A DNA stretch of 7,872 nt, from contig CAMLLF010000155.1 of assembly GCA_946480705.1 (NCBI GenBank), positions 1-7,872 on the forward strand. The letters run 5' to 3'. Origin of the DNA: an uncultured Lysobacteraceae bacterium. Its GTDB lineage: Bacteria; Pseudomonadota; Gammaproteobacteria; Xanthomonadales; Rhodanobacteraceae. Every line of letters begins with the position of its first letter. The stretch's first letter is position 1. Under the pieces are notes generated by a model. That model was not told the DNA's origin. It searched no databases and worked only from the letters and a program-made list of their open reading frames with translations. The position numbers and the translations under genes were made by a program. This document shows, one piece after another, positions 1 to 6,099 of the stretch.

Positions 1-57
1 TCTACTAATCCCTGGGCTCACTTTAAGGGGGATGGACCCCGCATTGCGTGCGAAAAC

Positions 58-95
58 AAAAAGCCCGGTGCTCGCGCATCCGGGCTTTTTTTTTT
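58..95. terminator. Bidirectional intrinsic terminator
   Basis: A perfect 11-bp stem (AAAAAGCCCGG at 58-68 pairing with CCGGGCTTTTT at 80-90) encloses an 11-nt loop. On the plus strand it runs straight into ten T residues (86-95). Read on the minus strand the stem is followed by TTTTTGTTTT. It lies 18 bp beyond the stop of the minus-strand kinase gene, so it should end that transcript, and equally any plus-strand transcript entering from the left edge. Positions 1-57 hold no gene I can identify; a plus-strand gene ending there would have to stop at the TAA at 6-8. Confidence 0.93.
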
Positions 96-112
96 GTGGG
101 GGCGAGACTCGA

Positions 113-1048
113 TCAGTCGAGCGCGTAGCCGAACTGCTGGCGGAACTGATCGGCAAACTCCTCGTACGTGAAACGCTGATTCTGCGTCCCCGGATGCTCT
201 ACTTTGAGCGCACCCATCAGCGAGGCCATGCGGCCGACCGTCGCAAAGTCCATGTCTCGCATGAGGCCGTAGATAAGTCCCGCGCGATACGCGTCGCCGC
301 AGCCGGTCGGATCCGAAACGCGACGCTCGTGAGCCGGCGGAATTTCGATCGTTTCCTTCGTCGTGTGGATCAGCGAGCCTTTCGGACCGCGGGTAACGAT
401 GTAGGCCTTCACGCGCTCGGCAATCTGCGCCTCGCTCCAGCCGGTATTCCGCTGCAGCAGCTGGGATTCGTAGTCGTTCACCGTCACGTACTGCGCCTTG
501 TCGATGAACGAGCGAAACTCGTCGCCGTTGAACAGCGGCATCGCCTGGCCAGGATCGAAGATGAAGGGCGTGCCGCGCTCGGCGAATTCCTCGGCGTTCT
601 GCAGCATGGCTTCGCGGCCGTCCGGGCCGACGATGCCGAACGTGATTCCCTCGACGTCACGCACATGATTCTCGTAGGAACGCATCATGGCGCCTGGATG
701 GAACGCGGTGATCTGGTTGTCGTCGAGATCGGTCGTGATGAAGGCTTGCGCCGTGTAGAGATCTTCGATGACCTTGACCTGATCGAGCCGGATTCCGCAG
801 CGCGCGAAGTGTTCGTGATACGGACCGAAATCCTGGCCGACGGTGGCCATCGGTACCGGGTCTTCGCCGAGCAGCTTCAGGTTGTATGCAATGTTGCCCG
901 CGACGCCGCCGAATTCCTTGCGCATGCGCGGAACCAGGAACGCGACGTTCAAGATATGAACCTTGTCCGGCAGGATGTGATTCTTGAATTGGTCCTGGAA
1001 CACCATGATGGTGTCATACGCAAGCGAGCCGCAGATCAGTGCAGACAT
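113..1048 (-). CDS. PfkB-family carbohydrate/nucleoside kinase
   Basis: The 311-residue product is a full-length ribokinase/PfkB-fold kinase that phosphorylates a sugar or nucleoside hydroxyl with ATP in the cytoplasm. The first family signature is at residues 47-57 (GGVAGNIAYNL). The second signature is DPTGCGDAYRAG at 246-257, with Asp252 as the expected catalytic base and the GCGD anion hole. The TRGPKGS segment (219-225) is the usual ATP-site strand and turn. The N-terminus (SALICGSLAYDTIM) resembles the proteobacterial group often annotated as adenosine kinase or plain carbohydrate kinase; the substrate cannot be set from sequence. The ATG at 1048 is chosen because the family begins right there with the first beta strand; only a weak AGGA-like ribosome site lies upstream. 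It follows the DUF924 gene after a 91-bp gap and ends at the strong terminator at 58-95, so it is the last gene of its transcript. Confidence 0.93.
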   Translation of the reverse strand: MSALICGSLAYDTIMVFQDQFKNHILPDKVHILNVAFLVPRMRKEFGGVAGNIAYNLKLLGEDPVPMATVGQDFGPYHEHFARCGIRLDQVKVIEDLYTAQAFITTDLDDNQITAFHPGAMMRSYENHVRDVEGITFGIVGPDGREAMLQNAEEFAERGTPFIFDPGQAMPLFNGDEFRSFIDKAQYVTVNDYESQLLQRNTGWSEAQIAERVKAYIVTRGPKGSLIHTTKETIEIPPAHERRVSDPTGCGDAYRAGLIYGLMRDMDFATVGRMASLMGALKVEHPGTQNQRFTYEEFADQFRQQFGYALD

Positions 1049-1104
1049 TGGAGCCGGAATCCTGGTTGTATCGAAGAGGGCGTGCGCTGGGCACGCGGAC
1101 GCCT

Positions 1105-1110
1105 ATTGTC
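1105..1110 (-). promoter_or_regulatory. Possible -10 box for the kinase gene
   Basis: Read on the minus strand, the gap between the DUF924 and kinase genes contains GACAAT followed by AGG, a plausible sigma-70 -10 hexamer. No convincing -35 is found 16-18 bp upstream. If real, transcription would start about 50-60 nt before the kinase ATG. This is weak, and the kinase could instead be co-transcribed with DUF924. Confidence 0.25.
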
Positions 1111-1139
1111 GCAGATTCGCCGCGCGTATGTGGTCGCGG

Positions 1140-1733
1140 TCAGAAGCCGCCGCCGGCGTCGAGGTAGGCCTGCTCGTCGGGCCGCGTCGCCCGCGCGAGC
1201 ACACGATTCCGGTGCGGGAAGCGGCCGAAGCGCGCGATGACGTCATGGTGACGCCGCGCATAGTCGAGGTACATCGCGTAGCGTTCCGGCGGAACGGCAT
1301 CGGTATCGGCGGCGAGTTCGGTGAACAGCGCGACGCAGCGTTGCTGGAGCCGCAGATCTTCCGCGTGCTCCAGAGGCAGATAACAGAACGCACGGCAATG
1401 CGCCGGGACGGCCCTGTCGTGTCCGCGCGCGATGCCCTCGATCGCCAGTCGCTGTGCCGCGGCGTCTCCTGCGAACGCCCTCGGCGAATCACGATAGAGA
1501 TTGCGGGGAAATTGATCGAGCACTAGCAGCAAGGCGAGCCGGCCGCGCGGTGTCGTAGCCCAGGTATCGAGTTCGCCGGCAATGGCAGGATCGACGAGCG
1601 CGCCGAAACGCCGCTCGATTTCCCGATCGAAGGACTCGTCACGCACGAACCAACGAAGGGCGAGTCGTTCCTGCTCCGCGGCCGGAAGGTCGTCCGCGCC
1701 AAACCAGAATTCGAGCACAGCGTCGGCGGTCAT
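1140..1733 (-). CDS. DUF924 family protein (unknown function)
   Basis: The 197-residue product matches the DUF924 family (PF06041) along its whole length. Visible hallmarks in order are VLEFWFG (6-12), LDQFPRNLYR (72-81), FCYLPLEHAED (115-125) and the C-terminal RFGRFPHRN block (168-176). These are all-helical, TPR-like proteins found widely in Proteobacteria and some eukaryotes; no reaction is established, and no catalytic motif is evident here. The ATG at 1733 is chosen over an in-frame TTG at 1820 because a GGAAG ribosome site sits 7 nt before it, the family starts at this point, and the 29 extra residues would cross a terminator hairpin. It lies downstream of that terminator and 91 bp upstream of the kinase gene on the same strand. 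Confidence 0.93.
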   Translation of the reverse strand: MTADAVLEFWFGADDLPAAEQERLALRWFVRDESFDREIERRFGALVDPAIAGELDTWATTPRGRLALLLVLDQFPRNLYRDSPRAFAGDAAAQRLAIEGIARGHDRAVPAHCRAFCYLPLEHAEDLRLQQRCVALFTELAADTDAVPPERYAMYLDYARRHHDVIARFGRFPHRNRVLARATRPDEQAYLDAGGGF

Positions 1734-1749
1734 GACGTCGCTTCCAATG

Positions 1750-1779
1750 AAAAGCGCCCGGCTGCGAGGCCGGGCGCTT
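1750..1779 (-). terminator. Intrinsic terminator after the BON gene
   Basis: A perfect 10-bp stem (AAGCGCCCGG at 1752-1761 with CCGGGCGCTT at 1770-1779) has an 8-nt loop. On the minus strand it ends in TTTT then CATT; the plus strand has no T run, so it acts on minus-strand transcripts. It lies 68 bp past the BON stop codon and only a few bases before the DUF924 ribosome site, so any read-through messenger carries the hairpin in the DUF924 leader. Confidence 0.8.
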
Positions 1780-1808
1780 GAGGTGGCTATCCTGAGCCGT
1801 GCCGGTGT

Positions 1809-1839
1809 CCCTGGCAACAAGCCGTCATGGCTTGCAGGG
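1809..1839. other. Bulged hairpin downstream of the BON stop
   Basis: CCCTG (1809-1813) pairs with CAGGG (1835-1839), and CAAGCC (1818-1823) pairs with GGCTTG (1829-1834) around a GTCAT loop. The unpaired GCAA forms an internal bulge. It begins 8 bp after the BON stop on the minus strand, without a U tract. It may stabilise the 3' end of the BON message ahead of the proper terminator at 1750-1779; no function is shown. Confidence 0.4.
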
Positions 1840-1847
1840 TATTTCGT

Positions 1848-2192
1848 TTACTTGCGCAGCTTGAGCGCGCGGGTGTCGACATCAGTCACGCCCTTGATGC
1901 CCTTGGCGATCGTGATCGCCTTGTCGATCGCGGCCTGATTGTCGAGCACGCCGGCGAGCGTAACGACGCCGTTTTCTGTCGACACGTTGACGTCAGTGCC
2001 CTTGACGGCGCTGTCGGCGAGCAATTCGGCCTTGACCTTCGTCGTGATCCAGGTGTCGCCTGCGGGCTGTTCGGACTCGTGCGAATTCGGCTTGTCGTTC
2101 GTCGCCTTCACTGGCTGCGCAGCCCAGGCGAACGTCGCGGTAGCGCTCAGCAGCAGCACGGCGGCGGATTTCAGAATGGTCGGAAAGCGCAT
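1848..2192 (-). CDS. Secreted BON-domain protein (OsmY-like)
   Basis: The 114-residue product has an N-terminal signal peptide (MRFPTILK, a hydrophobic stretch at 9-23, and a likely cut after AWA near residue 25). A short polar linker (26-46) leads to one BON domain (about 47-112). The domain shows the typical pattern ITTKVKAELLAD, then DVNVSTENGVVTLAGVL, ending in a GIKGVTDVDT turn (about 98-107). BON domains occur in periplasmic or outer-membrane-associated proteins such as OsmY and are thought to bind phospholipid membranes during osmotic or envelope stress. E. coli OsmY has two BON domains; this protein has one. The start is decided by an excellent AAAGGAG site 7 nt before the ATG at 2192; upstream in-frame extension is not needed. 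The 174-bp upstream gap suggests its own promoter, and a terminator follows. Confidence 0.92.
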   Translation of the reverse strand: MRFPTILKSAAVLLLSATATFAWAAQPVKATNDKPNSHESEQPAGDTWITTKVKAELLADSAVKGTDVNVSTENGVVTLAGVLDNQAAIDKAITIAKGIKGVTDVDTRALKLRK

Positions 2193-2317
2193 GGTTGATC
2201 TCCTTTGGGTTTCGGCCGGCAACTGCCCGTCGCTCGGCGCTGACCCACTGCTTCATGCTCCGTGCCAGCCAGAAATCACGGAAAAATCAATTGGTTGAGA
2301 ACGGCAAGCGGCCGCAA

Positions 2318-2349
2318 CTTGCACGGTTTCGCATCGGTGTCCATGCAAG
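2318..2349. other. Inverted repeat after the rluF stop
   Basis: CTTGCACGG (2318-2326) and CCATGCAAG (2341-2349) are inverted copies matching at 8 of 9 positions, with the mismatch a permitted G-U pair in RNA. The loop is 14 nt. It begins 18 bp past the rluF stop on the minus strand and lacks a U tract, so it is at best a weak or Rho-assisted end for rluF. The rest of the 2193-2366 gap holds an AT-rich patch near 2271-2298 that might carry the BON promoter, but I found no convincing hexamer pair. Confidence 0.3.
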
Positions 2350-2366
2350 CCGCAATGCGTCGCGTC

Positions 2367-3077
2367 TCACCACTCGGTGCGTTGCGGCAACAGCCCCTTG
2401 AGTTCGGCTGGCGTCAGATTGCGCCACTGGCCGACTTTGAGATTGCCGAGCCGGATGTTGACGATGCGCACGCGGCACAGCTGCTTGACGCGATAGCCGA
2501 ACTCGGCTGCCATGAGACGGATCTGCCGGTTGAGGCCCTGCGTAAGAATGATGCGAAAACCAAATTTTCCCAGTTTATAAACCTTGCACGGCTTGGTCAT
2601 CTGGCCGTGGATGCGTACGCCGCGCGACATGCCGGCGATGAACTCGTCCGTGATCGGCTTGTTGACGGCGACGAGATATTCCTTTTCGTGCCGGTTTTCC
2701 GAGCGCAGGATCTCGTTGACGATATCGCCGTTGTTGGTCAGCAGGATCAAGCCTTCCGAATCCTTGTCGAGCCGGCCGATCGGGAAGATGCGCTCGCGGT
2801 GATCGACGAAGTCGACGATGTTTCCTTTCACGTCGGACTCGGTCGTGCAGGTGACGCCGATCGGCTTGTTCAGCGCGATATAGACCGACTTTACGCCGCC
2901 GCGCTGATTCTTCAGGCGCAGCGGCTTGCCGTCGATGAGCACGTCCGCGCCCGCCTCGACGACTGCGCCGACGGCCGCCGTGACGCCGTCGACGGTGACT
3001 CGGCCGTTCTCGATCAGCTCGTCGGCTTCGCGCCGCGAACAGAGCCCGGTGTCGCTGATGTATTTGTTGAGACGCAT
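2367..3077 (-). CDS. rluF: 23S rRNA pseudouridine synthase RluF
   Basis: The 236-residue product isomerises a uridine in 23S rRNA to pseudouridine; E. coli RluF acts on U2604. An S4 RNA-binding domain fills about residues 2-48 ([18 protein letters not shown], then a DGK turn). The RsuA/RluB/E/F catalytic core follows. Its signature GRLDKDSEG carries the catalytic Asp at residue 104, and the second core motif QGLNRQIR ends at residue 187. The stretch from NIVDFV through [12 protein letters not shown] and the HEKEYLV and KPITDEF segments are RluF-like rather than RluB-like. It lacks the C-terminal extension of the E. coli enzyme (290 residues). Start choice: the ATG at 3077 gives the canonical MRLNKY start; a TTG two codons upstream is possible and no clear ribosome site separates them. 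It is divergent from the small gene at 3233. Confidence 0.93.
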   Translation of the reverse strand: MRLNKYISDTGLCSRREADELIENGRVTVDGVTAAVGAVVEAGADVLIDGKPLRLKNQRGGVKSVYIALNKPIGVTCTTESDVKGNIVDFVDHRERIFPIGRLDKDSEGLILLTNNGDIVNEILRSENRHEKEYLVAVNKPITDEFIAGMSRGVRIHGQMTKPCKVYKLGKFGFRIILTQGLNRQIRLMAAEFGYRVKQLCRVRIVNIRLGNLKVGQWRNLTPAELKGLLPQRTEW

Positions 3078-3168
3078 GCGCAAAGAGAGCCAAAGACCGG
3101 CGCGAATGCTGGCACAGCGCGGACGAGACGGCCAGTTTCTACGGCGTTCGCGACGCGACGGCCGAGGC

Positions 3169-3199
3169 TTGCAGTAGCGGGCTGCGGTGGTGTTAGTCT
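3169..3199 (+). promoter_or_regulatory. Candidate sigma-70 promoter for the 77-aa gene
   Basis: TTGCAG (3169-3174) could serve as a -35 box, with an extended -10 formed by TG at 3191-3192 and TAGTCT at 3194-3199. The spacer is 19 bp, longer than ideal. Transcription would begin near 3206 and give a leader of about 27 nt. It sits in the 155-bp divergent gap shared with rluF (3078-3232), in which I found no clear minus-strand promoter. Confidence 0.3.
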
Positions 3200-3232
3200 T
3201 CGTTCGTCCCGAATCCGTTGCGCGAGCTGCCC

Positions 3233-3466
3233 ATGGCCAATTCCACAGTGGTCAACACCGTCAACGCCCCGAGCGCCTCGCAGATCGCGCTGGAGCTGGC
3301 GGCGGCGATCATTTCTTCAGGACGCTATCCGATCGAAGGCGCGCGGCCCGACATGGCCGCCCAGGACGCGCTGACTCTCTACGAAGTCATCCTCGGCCGT
3401 CTCAAGGATCGCGTCGCACGCCGCCACGAAACCGATGCCACGCCCGCGGAAATCCCGGCTTCCTGA
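3233..3466 (+). CDS. Small hypothetical protein, 77 aa
   Basis: I do not recognise this family. The predicted 77-residue protein has no signal peptide, membrane segment or cysteine. It has a Ser/Thr/Asn-rich start (2-16), a helical segment ([16 protein letters not shown], 15-30), a short turn containing RYPIEGARP, and a second amphipathic helix ([20 protein letters not shown], 42-61). The tail is charged and polar. A two-helix hairpin is the likely fold, which would suit a small adaptor or dimer, but no function should be assigned. The ATG at 3233 is preferred; a TTG at 3218 would add five residues, and neither has a clear ribosome site. Its last 32 nt overlap the glycosylase gene in another frame, suggesting one transcript with translational coupling. 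Confidence 0.7.
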   Translation: MANSTVVNTVNAPSASQIALELAAAIISSGRYPIEGARPDMAAQDALTLYEVILGRLKDRVARRHETDATPAEIPAS

Positions 3467-4004
3467 TTCGCCTCCGCAAGCCGGCGGATCCGACTACGTC
3501 GAGAGTTTTCCGCCGAGCATCGGCCCCGAGTGCCGAGTGTTGATTCTGGGCTCGATGCCCGGCGTCCGCTCGCTCGAGGCCGTCCAGTACTACGCGCATC
3601 CGCAGAACCGCTTCTGGCCGACCATGCAGGCGGTGTTCGGCATCGACGCGACATTGCCCTATGCGAAGCGGATGGCCGATCTGCTCGCCTGTGGCGTCGG
3701 TCTTTGGGACGTACTCGCGGGCTGCGAGCGCCGCGGCAGCCTAGACAGTGCGATCGCGCCGCAGAGCGAAGTCGCCAACGCGATCGCGCCGCTGCTGCTG
3801 GATCGCCGCGACATTCGGGCCGTCGCGTTCAACGGTGCCAAGGCTGCGCAGGCGTTCACGCGGCATGTGGCCGCAAGTCTGCCCGAGGCGCGTCGGCGCG
3901 ATCTCGAACTGCACACCTTGCCCTCGACGAGCCCGGCACACGCCTCGATGACGCAAGCGGAAAAGCTTGCGCGCTGGTCGGTACTCGCGCGCTTCACGCG
4001 CTAA
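3435..4004 (+). CDS. DNA-deoxyinosine (hypoxanthine-DNA) glycosylase, UDG superfamily
   Basis: The 189-residue product belongs to the MUG-like uracil-DNA glycosylase superfamily, in the family 6 hypoxanthine-DNA glycosylase group. These enzymes remove deaminated adenine (hypoxanthine) from DNA to start base-excision repair. Motif 1 is LILGSMPGVRSL (36-47); as is typical for this group it has GSMP where other UDGs carry a catalytic Asn or Asp. The conserved YYAHPQNRFW follows (52-61), and its Asn58 is the likely catalytic residue by analogy with the studied archaeal family 6 enzyme. The C-terminal substrate loop is LPSTSPAHA (162-170). About 25 residues of basic, proline-rich sequence precede the conserved core; there is no later ATG, GTG or TTG before the core, so the ATG at 3435 stands despite a poor ribosome site. 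It overlaps the upstream small gene by 32 nt. Confidence 0.9.
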   Translation: MPRPRKSRLPDSPPQAGGSDYVESFPPSIGPECRVLILGSMPGVRSLEAVQYYAHPQNRFWPTMQAVFGIDATLPYAKRMADLLACGVGLWDVLAGCERRGSLDSAIAPQSEVANAIAPLLLDRRDIRAVAFNGAKAAQAFTRHVAASLPEARRRDLELHTLPSTSPAHASMTQAEKLARWSVLARFTR

Positions 4005-4168
4005 TGTCCTGTTTCGTAAATACGTTGAAAAAATTCCGGATGGATTTCGGCGCGAGACCAGGCGCGCCGAGGCGCCGCAGCGGCGCTACGGCAACGCGAT
4101 GCAACGACGTGTCGCGGCGAAAGACACCGGAATTGTTCGACAGTCATTTACGGAACAGAACGCTAGCG
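3999..4168. repeat. About 170-bp imperfect palindrome with nested central hairpin
   Basis: Two 57-nt arms, 3999-4055 and 4112-4168, are inverted copies matching at roughly three quarters of positions by hand alignment. The best blocks are the outer 23 nt (3999-4021 against 4146-4168, 19 matches, including CTGTTTCGTAAAT against the reverse complement CTGTTCCGTAAAT), TTCCGG (4034-4039) against CCGGAA (4127-4132), and TTTCGGCGCGA (4045-4055) against TCGCGGCGAAA (4112-4122, 10 of 11). The central region holds its own perfect 7-bp stem, GCGCCGC at 4072-4078 with GCGGCGC at 4080-4086. The outer arms are much richer in A+T than the surrounding genes. The left arm starts in the last codon and stop of the glycosylase gene. 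It could be a palindromic repeat of the ERIC or MITE kind, a large RNA hairpin ending the upstream message, or a regulatory site. Only one copy is visible in this window. Confidence 0.65.
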
Positions 4169-4188
4169 GGGCTTCGACGGCGGGCGTT

Positions 4189-4197
4189 TGCTATCGT
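4189..4197 (+). promoter_or_regulatory. Extended -10 promoter for the lipoprotein-aminotransferase pair
   Basis: TG at 4189-4190, one base, then TATCGT at 4192-4197 fits the extended -10 pattern TGnTATnnT. No clear -35 is present at the right distance, which extended -10 promoters can tolerate. Transcription would start near 4204, leaving about 23 nt of leader before the lipoprotein ATG at 4227. The long palindrome ends 20 bp upstream, so it would lie over the activator or upstream region. Confidence 0.45.
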
Positions 4198-4226
4198 TAC
4201 GTCCTTGTTCGTCTGCGAGTACCGCC

Positions 4227-4946
4227 ATGCCCGGCCTGCGTTCTTCTGCATCCGCGATCGTCGTTGCCCTGCTGTTGACTGCCTGCGGAAGCGGCACGCC
4301 GCCGCCGCCGCCGGGTCCGACACCGGCCCAGATCCAGGCCGCGCAGGCTGCCGAGAAACTCAAGATCTACGAGCAGCTCCGCGCCGCGGACAAGATCGAT
4401 CTTGCCGTCGACATCGGTAACGACATCGCCGCGCGTTTCGCAGGTACACCGGCCGCGGCCGAGGTCGCAAAGACGCTGCCGGAACTGCAGCAGCGCGCCA
4501 AGGTCGCCGGAGAAGTGCGCCGGCTCGAGCGGCTCTGGACCTATCAGGAAACGCCTGACGGCAAGGGCAAGCAGTATCACGCATCGATCTACGCGAAGGG
4601 CGGCCCGACCACCGAAGGACCGCAACGCGTCGCGCTGTTGATCCGCCACCATCCGGAATGGGGCCAGAGCACCTATCTGATGCGCGACGAAGGCGGTTTC
4701 CTCTGCGCGCGCGACTGCGCGCTGACGCTGCGCTTCGACGGCGGCAAACCCGAGCGCTGGGCCGCGACGATTCCGCCGACCGGCGAACCGGCAATCTTCA
4801 TCGACAAGAACGAAGCGCTGGTCGCACGCCTGCTCAAGTCCAGGACGCTGAGCATCGACACGGAATGGAAGGACCAGGGCAAAAAGACGCTCGAGTTCGA
4901 AATCGCCGGATTGCAGGCGGCCAAGCTTCCGGCAGGCAAGAAATGA
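4227..4946 (+). CDS. Predicted lipoprotein of unknown function
   Basis: The 239-residue product begins with a lipoprotein signal peptide: MPGLRSS, a hydrophobic core (9-17) and the lipobox LTAC, with Cys20 as the lipidated residue. The mature N-terminus is GSGT followed by five prolines (25-29), a typical flexible tether. A helical, Ala/Lys/Glu-rich region follows (33-103). It leads to a beta-rich domain (about 104-230) with WTYQETPDGKGKQYHASIY and LTLRFDGG segments and a CARDC pair (Cys160, Cys164) that could form a disulfide in the periplasm. I recognise no named family. Residue 21 is Gly, not Asp, so outer-membrane sorting is likely by the usual rule. The ATG at 4227 is chosen because it starts the signal peptide directly; the ribosome site (GAG about 8 nt upstream) is weak. 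Its TGA overlaps the ATG of the aminotransferase gene. Confidence 0.85.
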   Translation: MPGLRSSASAIVVALLLTACGSGTPPPPPGPTPAQIQAAQAAEKLKIYEQLRAADKIDLAVDIGNDIAARFAGTPAAAEVAKTLPELQQRAKVAGEVRRLERLWTYQETPDGKGKQYHASIYAKGGPTTEGPQRVALLIRHHPEWGQSTYLMRDEGGFLCARDCALTLRFDGGKPERWAATIPPTGEPAIFIDKNEALVARLLKSRTLSIDTEWKDQGKKTLEFEIAGLQAAKLPAGKK

Positions 4947-6052
4947 GTTCGTCCGCCGTTCCGTTTCTCGACCTCAAGGCCGCGTATCTCGAACTCAAAC
5001 CGGAAATCGACGAAGCCGTTGCGCGCGTGCTCGACAGCGGCTGGTACATCCTCGGCGAAGAAGTCGAAGCGTTCGAGGCGGAGTTCGCCGCCTACGGCGG
5101 CAGCCGCCATTGCGTCGGCGTCGCCAACGGACTCGACGCGCTGCATCTGGCGCTGCGCGCGCTCGACGTCGGTCCGGGGGACGAAGTCATCGTGCCGTCC
5201 AACACGTACATCGCGACCTGGCTCGCGGTGAGCCAATGCGGCGCGACGCCCGTACCGGTCGAGCCCGATCCGCTGACGCACAATCTCGATCCCGCCCGCG
5301 TCGCCGCGGCGATCACGCCGCGCACGCGCGTGCTCATGCCGGTGCACCTCTACGGCCAACCCGCCGATCTCGATCCGCTGCTCGCGCTGGCACGCGAACG
5401 CGGCCTGCGCGTCGTCGAAGATGCCGCGCAGGCGCATGGTGCGCGCTATCGCGGCCGGCGCATCGGCGCGCATGGCGATCTGGTCGCCTGGAGCTTCTAT
5501 CCCGGCAAGAACCTCGGCGCGCTCGGCGACGCCGGCGCGCTGACGACCGACGACGCAGTGCTCGCCGAGCGCCTGCGCGCGTTGCGCAACTACGGCTCGC
5601 GCGTGAAATACGTCAACGACGAAGCGGGCTGGAACAGCCGCCTCGATCCGCTGCAGGCCGCGGCGCTGCGCGTGAAGCTGCGCCATCTCGATGCGTGGAA
5701 TGCGCGTCGCACGGCGCTCGCGGCGTACTACGACGAAGCGCTCGCGCCGCTCGATCTGGTCCGCCCGGTCGTGCCCGACTGGGCCGAGCCTGTGTGGCAT
5801 CTCTATGTCGTTCAGCTCGACCGCCGCGACGCAGTGCAGCGCGAACTCGCTGCACGCGGCGTCGGCAGCCTGATCCACTATCCGATTCCGCCGCATCGCC
5901 AGCGCGCGTACGCGCAGACGGCTGCGGCGGCCGCGCACCTGCCGATCGCCGAGCGGCTCGCCGACCGCGTGCTCAGCCTGCCGATCGGGCCGCAACTCGA
6001 ACGCCGCGGTGCCGAAGCCGTGGTCGACGCGTTGCGCGCCGCTCTGGCCTGA
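4943..6052 (+). CDS. DegT/DnrJ/EryC1 family PLP-dependent sugar aminotransferase
   Basis: The 369-residue product is a complete member of the DegT/DnrJ/EryC1/StrS family, which transfers an amino group, usually from glutamate, to a nucleotide-linked keto-sugar. Signs in order: PFLDLKAAYLELKPEI start (7-22); GVANGLDALHLAL (59-71), the cofactor phosphate loop; PSNTYIATWLAV (85-96); EDAAQAHGARYRG (159-171), whose Asp160 should hold the pyridine nitrogen; and SFYPGKNLGALGDAGA (184-199), where Lys189 forms the Schiff base. NYGSRVKY (217-224) and HLYVV (286-290) also match. The closest named relatives appear to be dTDP-3-amino-3,6-dideoxyhexose transaminases (FdtB/QdtB type), but the sugar is not certain. 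The ATG at 4943 overlaps the lipoprotein stop as ATGA, implying translational coupling. No other sugar-nucleotide gene is in the window, which is unusual because such genes are normally in polysaccharide clusters. Confidence 0.94.
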   Translation: MSSSAVPFLDLKAAYLELKPEIDEAVARVLDSGWYILGEEVEAFEAEFAAYGGSRHCVGVANGLDALHLALRALDVGPGDEVIVPSNTYIATWLAVSQCGATPVPVEPDPLTHNLDPARVAAAITPRTRVLMPVHLYGQPADLDPLLALARERGLRVVEDAAQAHGARYRGRRIGAHGDLVAWSFYPGKNLGALGDAGALTTDDAVLAERLRALRNYGSRVKYVNDEAGWNSRLDPLQAAALRVKLRHLDAWNARRTALAAYYDEALAPLDLVRPVVPDWAEPVWHLYVVQLDRRDAVQRELAARGVGSLIHYPIPPHRQRAYAQTAAAAAHLPIAERLADRVLSLPIGPQLERRGAEAVVDALRAALA

Positions 6053-6063
6053 CCCGTCGAACG

Positions 6064-6088
6064 CGCCGCCGTCGTGACGACGGCGGCG
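6064..6088. terminator. GC hairpin between convergent genes, no U tract
   Basis: CGCCGCCGTCG (6064-6074) pairs perfectly with CGACGGCGGCG (6078-6088) across a TGA loop. It fills the 47-bp gap between the stops of the aminotransferase (plus) and the glutaredoxin-like gene (minus). It has no T run on either side, so it is a very stable hairpin in both messages and a possible shared pause or Rho-independent-like end rather than a classical terminator. Confidence 0.5.
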
Positions 6089-6099
6089 AAGGAGCGCTT

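Noticed and set aside
32..1240. 402-codon plus-strand open frame covering the whole kinase gene
   Set aside because: It is antisense to a clear PfkB kinase, reads through a terminator, and its translation is arginine-rich with no family motif. High GC content keeps the opposite frame open.
1140..1820. Longer DUF924 form starting at the TTG at 1820
   Set aside because: It would translate across the terminator hairpin; the internal ATG at 1733 has a proper ribosome site and matches the family start.
2252..2268. Sigma-54-like promoter (CTGGCACG then ATGAA) upstream of the BON gene on the minus strand
   Set aside because: The -24 half is perfect but the -12 half lacks the required GC (ATGAA in place of TTGCA), and no activator site or regulator gene supports it.
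4061..4068. GGCGCGCC palindrome inside the long repeat as a separate operator
   Set aside because: An 8-bp GC palindrome is common in DNA of this composition and is better treated as part of the larger palindrome.
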